From CAZUZS01 sp964624795 (GTDB lineage Bacteria; Calditrichota; Calditrichia; RBG-13-44-9), in the NCBI GenBank assembly GCA_964624795.1, contig CAZUZS010000002.1, positions 86,885 to 150,884 of the forward strand: a DNA stretch of 64,000 nucleotides. Reading direction: 5' to 3'. The translations under genes and the position numbers were made by a program. Below, piece by piece: positions 1 through 8,295 of the stretch (position 1 is the stretch's first letter; each line of letters starts with the position of its first letter). A model generated the notes under the pieces. That model ran no database searches and was not told where the DNA came from. It worked only from the letters and a program-made list of their open reading frames with translations.

Positions 1-368
1 GGGTCAATGAGCAGAGGATAAGTGATTCCTTTGGAATTTCCCCAGTTCTGAACCAACGAAGGGCTTTCAATAAGATCGATGCCAAGAACCTGCATTCCAT
101 AGGGTCCGTAAACCCGCCAGATGTTACTTTCCAAATCCGGAGCCTCCGAATTGCAGCTCGGTCACCACGTGGCGAAAAAATTTAAAAGAATCACTTCACC
201 CTGGTAATTGTTCAGGGAGACCGGGTTTCCGTTCACATCATTCAGGGTGAAGTTGGAAACTGTCTGGCCGACCTGGTACTGTGCCAGTACGCCCGAAACA
301 GCGCCCAGCATAAGAATGCTGACGATAATGAGACCCCACAGGGGCATCTGTTTTCTCAATTTCAGCAT
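1..368 (-). CDS. TlpA/ResA-like thioredoxin-fold protein, predicted selenoprotein (3' end outside window)
   Basis: The protein begins with a signal-anchor (residues about 8-30), then a redoxin-like domain (GQTVSNFTLNDVNGNPVSL) running into NFFATW. The next codon, at 162-164, is TGA, but the same frame stays open for 53 more codons to the window edge. Those codons read PSCNSEAPDLES and then a typical AhpC/TSA-TlpA continuation (YGMQVLGIDLI, GITYPLLID). The family motif here is WCxxC, so the TGA replaces the first cysteine and would give W-U69-P-S-C72. I start at ATG 368 because AGGAGG lies 8 nt upstream; the TTG at 374 is too close. Likely role: membrane-anchored periplasmic thiol-disulfide reductase. 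Seen: frame, motif and hairpin. Inferred: selenocysteine insertion. The alternatives are a sequencing error or a nonsense mutation. Confidence 0.8.
134..152 (-). promoter_or_regulatory. Candidate bacterial SECIS hairpin
   Basis: Read on the minus (mRNA) strand, this forms an 8-bp stem AAUUCGGA/UCCGGAUU, with one U-G pair, closed by a GGC loop. The loop begins 17 nt after the in-frame UGA at 162-164. A stem directly downstream of UGA with a G in the first two loop positions is what SelB-type bacterial SECIS elements look like. The U-G pair becomes an A/C mismatch on the opposite strand, so the structure favours this mRNA. Confidence 0.6.
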
Positions 369-374
369 AATCAA

Positions 375-831
375 TTCCTCCTTTTTCTTTGTCGGTTTAG
401 AAATTATATATTTTGAGTTGAAGTGTCATCCTCTCAACGGGATTTGTTGTTGTCCGCAGGTTGGAAATGGCCTTGCCTTTGTTCTGCCAATTGCAAACCC
501 TGCCTCAATATTTTTGTTACTTCCTGCAAAGACCCATTCTGTAAAAATAGCTGTCGTGGACTTGCATGAATCTATATAAATAGAATTTACTGCCTGGGAT
601 GAATTGATTTTTCATTTCGAAAGATCGTGGAAAATTATTCAATACGAATTAGTAAAATGTTCAACTACTCATCCGAAGATAAGATTTTCGGCTAAACAGA
701 GTCAATAATTAAAATTTATTTTGAACATGAAGGAATCTGCTCTTTTACTGCAAGGAACAATATTCGATTCGACTTGAAACAGTTGGCATTTGCCCGTAAA
801 TTTTTGCCTGAAAATCAAAGCGAGGAAATCC
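375..831. other. Divergent intergenic region, no gene seen
   Basis: This AT-rich stretch lies between the divergently transcribed thioredoxin-like gene and rfbB and presumably holds both promoters. The only open frames are short or run antisense to the thioredoxin-like gene. No convincing repeat, RNA gene or terminator was recognised. Confidence 0.5.
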
Positions 832-1845
832 ATGATGAAATCGATTTTAGTGACCGGCGGTGCGGGATTTATCGGCAGCAACTTTGTCCGTCACATGGTA
901 AATAAATACCCGGATTACCGCATCATTGTTCTGGATGCGTTGACTTATGCCGGCAACCGTGAGAACTTGCGAGACCTGGAAGGAAGAATCAATTACCTGT
1001 TTTACCACGCTAATATTTGCGATAAAGAGGTCGTCGATAATCTGGTGAGTAACGTGGATGTGATCATAAATTTCGCAGCCGAAACCCATGTTGACCGGTC
1101 AATTCTGGAAGCAGGAAGCTTTATTCAAACAGATGTAGTTGGCACATTTACCCTGCTGGAGGCCGCGAAAAAATATGAAATAGAGCGCTATATTCAAATT
1201 TCCACTGATGAAGTCTATGGCTCTATTGAAAACGGCTCGTTTTTTGAGGACAGTCCGCTGCAGCCCAACAGCCCCTATTCGGCGAGCAAAGCCAGCGGCG
1301 ATATGCTGGTGCGCGCATACTACCGCACGTATGGCGTTCCGACACTCATTACCCGCAGTTCGAACAATTATGGACCGTATCAATATCCCGAAAAAGTCAT
1401 TCCGCTGTTTATGACAAATGCGGTGGACAATTTACCGTTGCCCCTCTATGGCGATGGAAAAAATGTGCGGGACTGGTTGTATGTTCTGGACAATTGTGAA
1501 GCTATTGATGTGGTGCTGCACAAAGGCGAAACCGGCGAGGTTTACAATATTGGCGGGGGCAACGAGATGCAGAATATCAGGATTACAGAGATGATACTCG
1601 ATTTGCTCAAAAAGCCAAAATCGCTCATCAAACCGGTGCCCGACCGCCTGGGGCACGACCTCCGTTATTCGGTTAATATAGAGAAGATCGGGAAATTGGG
1701 ATGGAAACCGCGCCATAATTTTGAAGAAGCGCTTCAGGAAACCGTAAAGTGGTACCTGGAAAACGAGGAATGGTGGCGGCACATAAAAGAAAAACGCGAA
1801 GATTTTAAGAGCTATTACAAAGAGCAGTATAAGACGCTACCGTAG
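832..1845 (+). CDS. rfbB: dTDP-glucose 4,6-dehydratase
   Basis: This is a cytoplasmic extended short-chain dehydrogenase that converts dTDP-glucose to dTDP-4-keto-6-deoxyglucose for deoxysugar synthesis. At 337 aa it is full length. It has the N-terminal NAD-binding TGGAGFIGSN, the family block DALTYAGN, the catalytic STDEVYG and the YSASK (YxxxK) motif, and a C-terminal half with RDWLYV and GGGNE. ATG 832 is chosen because GAGGA lies 5 nt upstream; ATG 835 (8 nt from the SD) is equally possible. No other rfb/rml genes are adjacent. The RmlD-like gene at 53400 is far away and of uncertain specificity. Confidence 0.95.
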   Translation: MMKSILVTGGAGFIGSNFVRHMVNKYPDYRIIVLDALTYAGNRENLRDLEGRINYLFYHANICDKEVVDNLVSNVDVIINFAAETHVDRSILEAGSFIQTDVVGTFTLLEAAKKYEIERYIQISTDEVYGSIENGSFFEDSPLQPNSPYSASKASGDMLVRAYYRTYGVPTLITRSSNNYGPYQYPEKVIPLFMTNAVDNLPLPLYGDGKNVRDWLYVLDNCEAIDVVLHKGETGEVYNIGGGNEMQNIRITEMILDLLKKPKSLIKPVPDRLGHDLRYSVNIEKIGKLGWKPRHNFEEALQETVKWYLENEEWWRHIKEKREDFKSYYKEQYKTLP

Positions 1846-1962
1846 AGCCATTAACCGTTGAATAGGAAGTAATTTGGTTTTAATCTCAGTGTGATGAAAT
1901 AATGCGTGTGGGCAGTTTTCTGGTTGGATGTTTTCGTCCTCAAATTTGCCTGCAAATTCATA

Positions 1963-3171
1963 TTATGTTTTTGCTCCAGGTTTTTTCCCCCAATTAATTG
2001 CTGATTGATAAAGTTGCGTGACCGGATTCGGCAAACTTAACTCCGGGAATTTTGCGGTTAAATATTCAGCGAAGTAGTAATCAATTTCACTGTTGTTTGC
2101 AGGTGATCTGCCGGTTACCTCCCGCCACATGTCCTCGCTTTCCATGCAAAAGTAGATGAACACGTCTCCCAATTTTTCCTGCAGGGCACTGTAAATCATG
2201 CGGTACATTTCCAGCCGCAGTGGGCGAATGTAGCGGGTTTTGCCATCCTTTCCGGAAATTTGCTCGCCGGAAAAGATACGGCTGCGGGGAAAGCGCGACC
2301 GGATAATTTCTTTCAGGTGCGGTGGGTAGCGAAGACTGCCCAGGCTGATCCAGGCAATCCTCCCGGGATCGACATAATCGCCAATCAACTCGATTAATTC
2401 GAGGTACATCTGTTTCCACTCCGGCAGGAAAATGATGGGATCAAAATGCAGTCCGATAAGAAAACCGCGTTCGGCAGCGCTATGCGCCGCCTTCAACCTT
2501 GCTTCCAATTTTATAGACTTGTGCTCGTCGGAGCGCACAAGCTCAGCAGGGTTTACCGACCAGGACAGCACAATTTTCTCCGGGTTCAGCGGCAGCAAAT
2601 GATCGATATGGTCCGTTTTGCTTTTTAGCTCCAAAAGTACATTGGGCAGACGCTGCACCGATTTCATAAGCTTCTCCGAAAGACGCGTAACCGGATCCAG
2701 CGCCAGGCTGTCGGTCAGCTCGCCGGTGCCGATGCGCAAAATTCGCAGCGGATTCTTCCCCGAAACGTTCGCAATTTCATCGATAATTTTTTGATAATTG
2801 GTGTAAATCGTAATCGCCGGATTGGAAATATAGCCTTGCAGGATACAATAGGTGCAGTCGATGGGGCAGTTGGTGGTTTCGTTGATCACCAGGTAATTGC
2901 AGCACCGGTAGCTGTCGGCGGTGCCGGGACAGGGCTTCAGGAAATTTCCCTTGAAATGGGTAAGCCAGAGAATCCTTTTCCCTTCGGTTGGCGTCAACCG
3001 GTTTAGCCGCTCCTGAAATTCCGGGCTTGCGGCAACAATTTCCGCTTTCATTCGTGGAAATTCATCGACAACCCGCCGCGTGATTTCGTCATCCGCTGCC
3101 GCCTTGTCAATATATATCTTTGAGAACTTGTAGTCCGTATCAATCCTCGTCGGTTTCTTTCCAAATTTCAC
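1963..3171 (-). CDS. Spore photoproduct lyase-family radical SAM protein
   Basis: This 402-aa protein carries the radical SAM cluster motif C102-PID-C106-TY-C109 and, just before it, a second cysteine group (C81, C90, C91, in KPCPGT and YRCCNY). The SPL-family landmarks NPAITIYTN, LELKSKTDHIDHLL and VLSWSVNP follow. Family members cleave SAM to make a deoxyadenosyl radical. In true spore photoproduct lyase a cysteine downstream of the cluster (Cys141 in Bacillus) donates hydrogen; here the matching stretch reads RIGTGELTD and has no cysteine. Together with the non-sporulating context, this argues against thymine-dimer repair of the classical kind, and the substrate is unknown. The start is a GTG at 3171 without a visible SD, so the N terminus is uncertain. 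Confidence 0.8.
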   Translation of the reverse strand: MKFGKKPTRIDTDYKFSKIYIDKAAADDEITRRVVDEFPRMKAEIVAASPEFQERLNRLTPTEGKRILWLTHFKGNFLKPCPGTADSYRCCNYLVINETTNCPIDCTYCILQGYISNPAITIYTNYQKIIDEIANVSGKNPLRILRIGTGELTDSLALDPVTRLSEKLMKSVQRLPNVLLELKSKTDHIDHLLPLNPEKIVLSWSVNPAELVRSDEHKSIKLEARLKAAHSAAERGFLIGLHFDPIIFLPEWKQMYLELIELIGDYVDPGRIAWISLGSLRYPPHLKEIIRSRFPRSRIFSGEQISGKDGKTRYIRPLRLEMYRMIYSALQEKLGDVFIYFCMESEDMWREVTGRSPANNSEIDYYFAEYLTAKFPELSLPNPVTQLYQSAINWGKKPGAKT

Positions 3172-3293
3172 TCACAAAGCCGGAGATTCGCGGCCGCCGG
3201 GCAATATTCAATGCAGAGCCGGTTTTGGGGAAAAATATAAACGATTTGGGGAATGCAGGAAAGGATAAAAATTTCAAACTAACGGCGTTGTAA

Positions 3294-4340
3294 TCAAATC
3301 ACCTTTTTTATCTGCAACAGGTTTTTGTCATCGTCGCCGGATTTTTCGTCAGCATCTTTCTGGAGGCCGTTGAGGCCTTTTTTCATGGAAGCAATAAAGA
3401 TCTGCACCAGGTTGGGATCGAACTGCGTTCCGGCATTCTTGGCGATTTCGATAAATGCCTTTTCCTTTTCCATTCCTTTGCGATAGATTCTATCCGATAC
3501 CAGCGCCTCGTAGGCATCCAGGATGGAAAGAATTCGCGAGAAAAACGGGATGGCTTGCCCGCGAAGGCCATCGGGGTAGCCGTCTCCATCATAGCGCTCA
3601 TGGTGGTGCCGCACAATGGAGGCAACTTCGGCAAGCTCCTCTATTTCGCCCAGAATCTGGCTGCCCACAATCGGGTGGTCTTTGGCCTTGCGCACCTCAA
3701 AGTCCTCCAGGCCTTCTGCCTTTTTCAAAATGCTGTCCGGCATTCCAATCTTACCAATGTCATGGAGATTTGCCGCCAATTGCAGAATATAACGCCGCTC
3801 TTCATCCAGGTTTAGACGATCGGCCATCATCATGGCCAGTTTAACCACCCGCTGCGAATGACCATAGGTGTATGGGTCCTTGGCGTCCAGGGCACGCATC
3901 AGTGCCTTCAGCGCTTTTAATAGAGTGTCAGCACGGTTGTCCTGAAACATCCGGTTTTCCCGCGCCTTGCGCTGCAGGTTGCGTTCTACCATCACCGGCA
4001 ACTCCTCGATTTTCACCGGTTTCACAATATAATCGCTGGCACCGATCTCCAGCGCCTGATCCACCATGGTCAGGTTGTTTACACCGGTAATCAGAACCAC
4101 CGGGATGTCAAGATACATCTCCCGGATTCGACGAGTGAAATCAATCCCGGAAATCCCCGGCATATTTACATCAGACAATATGATGTCCACTTTCTGTTTC
4201 TTTATAATATCCAATCCGCCGGTAGCGGAAAAGGAAAGAAAGACTTCGAAGTGCAAATTCTTAAGCGCTTCGGCCAGCATCTGTCCGTACTGAATATCGT
4301 CTTCCACAACTAAGACTGAAATATCTGTTTTCTTTGCCAT
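3294..4340 (-). CDS. Response regulator with HD-GYP output domain (c-di-GMP phosphodiesterase type)
   Basis: 348 aa. The N-terminal receiver domain (residues 6-125) has acidic D14-D15, phospho-acceptor D57 in LSDVNMPG and K107 in IVKPVK. A short helix leads to an HD-GYP domain (about 135-320) with H161, H193-D194 in NLHDIGKIG, the VRHHHERYDGDGYP block with G254-Y255-P256, and SRILSILDAYEAL. Family members hydrolyse cyclic di-GMP through a di-iron or tri-iron centre, and all metal-ligand motifs look intact. The start ATG overlaps the stop of the acyl-CoA dehydrogenase gene (TAATG), so translation is probably coupled. No sensor kinase is adjacent. The Lys/Asp-rich C-terminal tail after about residue 320 has no recognised function. 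Confidence 0.92.
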   Translation of the reverse strand: MAKKTDISVLVVEDDIQYGQMLAEALKNLHFEVFLSFSATGGLDIIKKQKVDIILSDVNMPGISGIDFTRRIREMYLDIPVVLITGVNNLTMVDQALEIGASDYIVKPVKIEELPVMVERNLQRKARENRMFQDNRADTLLKALKALMRALDAKDPYTYGHSQRVVKLAMMMADRLNLDEERRYILQLAANLHDIGKIGMPDSILKKAEGLEDFEVRKAKDHPIVGSQILGEIEELAEVASIVRHHHERYDGDGYPDGLRGQAIPFFSRILSILDAYEALVSDRIYRKGMEKEKAFIEIAKNAGTQFDPNLVQIFIASMKKGLNGLQKDADEKSGDDDKNLLQIKKVI

Positions 4341-5509
4341 TATTCGAAAGCTGCAATCCCTGTTAAGTGTTCGCCAATTATTAAGGTGTGAATATCGTGT
4401 GTTCCCTCGTAGGTCTTTACCGATTCCAGGTTGCACATGTGCCGCATACTCTGGTATTCCGACGCGATGCCGTTGGCGGCCAGAATATCGCGGGCCAGCC
4501 TGGCGATTTCCAGGGACTGAAAAACATTATTCCGCTTTGCGATGGAAACCTGCACATAATTCATCTTTTCCTGGTCTTTCAGCCGCCCTAATTGGAGCAC
4601 CAGTAGTTGGGCTTTGGTAATTTCGTTGGCCATATAGACCAATTTGTTCTGAACAAGCTGAAACGAGGCGATCGGTTTATTAAACTGGATCCGGGTTTGT
4701 GCGTAATTCAATGCCTCATCGTAGCAGGCCATTGCCGCCCCAATCGCGCCCCAGGCAATCCCGTAACGCGCCTGCGTCAGACAGGATAATGCATTCTTAA
4801 GACCGGAAGTTCCCGGTAAAAGATTTTCCTTCGGAATCCGGCAATCCTGGAAAACCAGTTCGGAAGTGACCGACGCCCGCAGCGAATGCTTGTTTTTGAT
4901 CTCCGGTGCGGTGAATCCAGGGGTATCCTTCTCGACCAGGAATCCCCTTACGGTACCGTTCAGTTTCGCCCACACCACCGCCACATCGGCGATGGTCCCG
5001 TTGGTGATCCACATTTTAGCGCCGTTCAGGATATAGTAGTTCCCGTCTTCTCTGGCGGTGGTTTTCATGGCACCGGGATTCGAGCCGGTGTCCGGTTCGG
5101 TTAAACCGAAACAGCCGACCTTCTCGCCGCTCGCCAGTTTTGGCAGCCAGCGCTTTTTCTGTTCTTCACCTCCCCAGGTGAAAATAGGGTACATCACCAG
5201 CGCGCCCTGCACAGAGGCAAAACTGCGCATCCCACTATCGCCTCTTTCCAGTTCCTGCATGATGAGACCATACGCGACGTTGTTGATTCCGGCGCAGCCG
5301 TATTCCTGTGGCAGATTGGCACCGAGCATCCCCATTTCTCCCATTGCCGGTATCAATTGCAGGGGAAATTCAGCCTTTTGATAATACGTTTCGATGTGGG
5401 GCAAAACCTTCTCATCAACCCACCTGCGCACCGAATCCCTGATCAACTTTTCATCATCATCAAGAAGTGATTCTATTTGAAATAAGTCGAGTGCTTCAAA
5501 TTTCTTCAT
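4340..5509 (-). CDS. Acyl-CoA dehydrogenase, glutaryl-CoA dehydrogenase-like
   Basis: This 389-aa FAD enzyme of the acyl-CoA dehydrogenase family shows GLTEPDTGSNPGAMKT (flavin/substrate loop), KMWITNG, the middle beta domain and a C-terminal helical domain with the catalytic base E368 in YEGTHDIHTLIIG. The segment MRSFASVQGALVMYPI matches the loop characteristic of glutaryl-CoA dehydrogenases, which oxidise and decarboxylate glutaryl-CoA to crotonyl-CoA in lysine/tryptophan breakdown. The specificity is inferred. ATG 5509 is preferred; an in-frame TTG at 5542 would add 11 residues without a better SD. No electron-transfer flavoprotein or other beta-oxidation gene is nearby; its operon partner is the HD-GYP regulator. 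Confidence 0.9.
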   Translation of the reverse strand: MKKFEALDLFQIESLLDDDEKLIRDSVRRWVDEKVLPHIETYYQKAEFPLQLIPAMGEMGMLGANLPQEYGCAGINNVAYGLIMQELERGDSGMRSFASVQGALVMYPIFTWGGEEQKKRWLPKLASGEKVGCFGLTEPDTGSNPGAMKTTAREDGNYYILNGAKMWITNGTIADVAVVWAKLNGTVRGFLVEKDTPGFTAPEIKNKHSLRASVTSELVFQDCRIPKENLLPGTSGLKNALSCLTQARYGIAWGAIGAAMACYDEALNYAQTRIQFNKPIASFQLVQNKLVYMANEITKAQLLVLQLGRLKDQEKMNYVQVSIAKRNNVFQSLEIARLARDILAANGIASEYQSMRHMCNLESVKTYEGTHDIHTLIIGEHLTGIAAFE

Positions 5510-5718
5510 GCGGTTCCGTTCCCACAAATCCTTGTATGCCAATATATCTTTCGCAATTTTTTAAAGCAAGCCAATTGAGTGAAAATATGGATGACCAAGA
5601 TTAAGGCTGGAAATAGCGTTGCTTACATGTTTTTATTCCCTTAAAATTAGCAGGGGCAAAGAGAAGCTGCGGCGCAAACTCAGGCAAGGATTCCGCTCTG
5701 CGAATGGTTTTTGCGGCA

Positions 5719-8070
5719 TTATTTTTCTGCAAATATTTTTTCCAGGATTTCCCGGTAATCGCTCACCTGGATGATCGTAATTCCTTCCCGCAGTTCCTTT
5801 GGAAGATCGTCGACCTCTTTTTTGTTTTCCGCAGGGACAAAAACAGTTGGAACGCCGTTTCGCTGGGCAGCCAGCATTTTTTCATTCAGTCCGCCAATTG
5901 CCAGCACCCTGCCGCGCAGCGTTATTTCGCCGGTCATGGCAATGTTGCCGCGAACCGGCCACCCCGTAAAAGCGGATATCATGGCGGTCGCAAGGGTTAC
6001 GCCGGCCGACGGCCCGTCTTTGGGTATCGCTCCCTCCGGCACGTGGATATGGGTATCCTGCTCCTGAAAAATTTTCTCTTCGATTTTGAGATCGCCGGAA
6101 ATGGAACGAATGTAGCTCAGTGCCGCCTGCGCCGATTCCTTCATAACATCTCCCAATTTTCCGGTTAAGACAAGCTTGCCTTTGCCGGAATAAGTATTGA
6201 CCTCTATTTTCAAAATGTCTCCGCCGTATGGTGTCCAGGCCAGCCCCAATGCCACCCCGACCTCATCGCGCAGCTCAGGGCGCCGCTCCAGGAATTCCGG
6301 TTTGCCCAAAAACGATTCCAAACCGGCGGCATCAACCGCCACTTTCTGTTGTTTTTTGCTCTCCACGAGTTTCCGCGTCGTCTTGCGGCAAAGATTGGCA
6401 ATTTGCCTTTCCAGGTTACGAACGCCCGCTTCCCGCGTATATTCACGGATGATGCGCAACAGTGCATCTTCTTTAATCTGAAATTCTTTGGCATCGAGAC
6501 CGTGCTCACTCATTTGCTTGGGAATAAGGTGTTGCACGGCGATCTGCAATTTCTCGTGTTCCAGGTAACCGGGAAGCTCTATAATTTCCATGCGGTCCTG
6601 TAATGGTAGCGGAATATTGGATTGCACGTTGGCGGTGGTGATGAAAAACACTTCCGACAGGTCGTAATCTACATCCAGGTAGTGGTCGTTAAAATTCCTG
6701 TTCTGCTCGGGGTCCAGTACTTCCAGCAGCGCAGCAGACGGGTCGCCCCGAAAATCCATGCTCATTTTATCAACCTCATCCAGCAGAAATACCGGGTTTT
6801 TGGTGCCGGCTTTCTTCATGGACTGCACGATCTTCCCGGGCATGGAGCCGATGTAGGTCCGGCGATGCCCACGTATCTCCGCTTCATCTCGCACACCGCC
6901 CAGCGAGATACGGACGAAATTTCTCCCCAGTGCCCGCGCTATGGAGCGCCCCAACGATGTCTTCCCAACCCCAGGCGGTCCCACAAAACATAAGATCGGT
7001 CCCTTTATTTTATGGACGCGCTGCAAAACGGAAAGGTGCTCCAGGATTCGCTCTTTGGGTTTCTCCAATCCGTAATGGTCGTTGTCCAGGATGGTTTTTG
7101 CCGCCGAAACATCAACCGCATCGGTGGTACGTTTGGACCACGGCACCTGGATCATCCATTCCAGGTAATTTCGGGTAACGGTGTGCTCCGGAGAAAAAGG
7201 CGGCGTTTTTTTTAGCTTCTCAAGTTCTTCGGTTGCTCTGGCAAGCACCGCTTCCGGCATTTCGGAAGCCATGATTGCCTGCTCCAGCTTCCCAATTTCG
7301 GAGTTTGCAAGCTCATCTTCACCCAACTCCTTTTTGATCACCCTCAATTGCTCCTGGAGATAATATTCCCGCTGGCTGTGCATCATATTTTCCCGCACCT
7401 GGCTGTCCAGGTCACGGCGAAGGTGCTGGTACACAATGGCGTTGCCCAGAAGCTCCGTTGCCAGCCGGAGCCTCTTGGAGACAGAGACCGACTCCAGAAT
7501 TCGCTGTTTTTCGGGCACCGGGCTGTCCACATTTAAAGCGATAAAGTCGATGCTTTTAACCGCATCTTTTAGCTGCTCGGCGTGGATGTACAGCTCTTCC
7601 GGAAGCTCCGGATGCTGGGAGACGTACTGCTTGAACAGATCCAGCAGTTGCTTCAATTCATCCTTATTGTATTCCGCAAATTCTTCATCATCTTGGAATA
7701 TCTCCACGTTCACACGGAAGTAATCTTTGTTTTGCAGAAAACGCAATATTTTCCCGCGGCCGATTCCCTCAACCACCACCTTGAGATAGTTGTTGGGCAG
7801 TCGCAATACCTGAAGAATCCTTGCCAACGTTCCGATCCGGTAAATGTCCCGTGCCCGGATTTCTTCTTTTTCGGCATTTCGTTGGGCGGCGACCAGGATG
7901 TAGCCATGTGAGTTTTCGGCGGCATCCAGGGCTTCCACAGATTTGGGCCGGCCTACCACTAATGGAAGTATGGTGTTGGGAAAAACCACCATATCCCGAA
8001 TCGGGATCAGTGGGATCTCCTCTGGGAAAGGGCCTCTTATTTTTTTAGCAGATTTTTTTCTTTTAGGCAT
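5719..8070 (-). CDS. lon: ATP-dependent protease Lon (LonA type)
   Basis: At 783 aa this has the usual LonA length. It contains an N-terminal substrate-binding LON domain (residues about 18-205, PLIPIRDMVVFPN), a coiled-coil linker, an AAA+ domain with Walker A GPPGVGKTS (364-372) and Walker B VFLLDEVDKM, and a protease domain with the Ser688 (PKDGPSAG) and Lys731 (LNEKM) dyad. It degrades damaged and regulatory proteins in the cytosol. It lies downstream of clpX on the same strand with a 225-bp gap, forming a proteostasis cluster with clpP and tig. Confidence 0.98.
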   Translation of the reverse strand: MPKRKKSAKKIRGPFPEEIPLIPIRDMVVFPNTILPLVVGRPKSVEALDAAENSHGYILVAAQRNAEKEEIRARDIYRIGTLARILQVLRLPNNYLKVVVEGIGRGKILRFLQNKDYFRVNVEIFQDDEEFAEYNKDELKQLLDLFKQYVSQHPELPEELYIHAEQLKDAVKSIDFIALNVDSPVPEKQRILESVSVSKRLRLATELLGNAIVYQHLRRDLDSQVRENMMHSQREYYLQEQLRVIKKELGEDELANSEIGKLEQAIMASEMPEAVLARATEELEKLKKTPPFSPEHTVTRNYLEWMIQVPWSKRTTDAVDVSAAKTILDNDHYGLEKPKERILEHLSVLQRVHKIKGPILCFVGPPGVGKTSLGRSIARALGRNFVRISLGGVRDEAEIRGHRRTYIGSMPGKIVQSMKKAGTKNPVFLLDEVDKMSMDFRGDPSAALLEVLDPEQNRNFNDHYLDVDYDLSEVFFITTANVQSNIPLPLQDRMEIIELPGYLEHEKLQIAVQHLIPKQMSEHGLDAKEFQIKEDALLRIIREYTREAGVRNLERQIANLCRKTTRKLVESKKQQKVAVDAAGLESFLGKPEFLERRPELRDEVGVALGLAWTPYGGDILKIEVNTYSGKGKLVLTGKLGDVMKESAQAALSYIRSISGDLKIEEKIFQEQDTHIHVPEGAIPKDGPSAGVTLATAMISAFTGWPVRGNIAMTGEITLRGRVLAIGGLNEKMLAAQRNGVPTVFVPAENKKEVDDLPKELREGITIIQVSDYREILEKIFAEK

Positions 8071-8295
8071 AATGGTATTCTACAAAAATTAAAGATTAAC
8101 AGATTTAAATTGTATTCCGGGTTTTCGGCGATTTGTCGATTGTGGTGATAAACGGGGTATGCGGGAAAGGTCGTGACAATTTCCTCGGGATTCGATTTAT
8201 AAAATTTTGCAGGAGCGCCATCAGCAGATCGCTGCCGGGATTACCGGATTTCTGCTGTGTTGCAGCCCGGAAATCAAGCCGCCGGACATATTTTT

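Noticed and set aside
208..579. 123-codon open frame on + strand opposite the thioredoxin-like gene
   Set aside because: It runs antisense to a well-supported redoxin domain, has no SD and no recognisable sequence.
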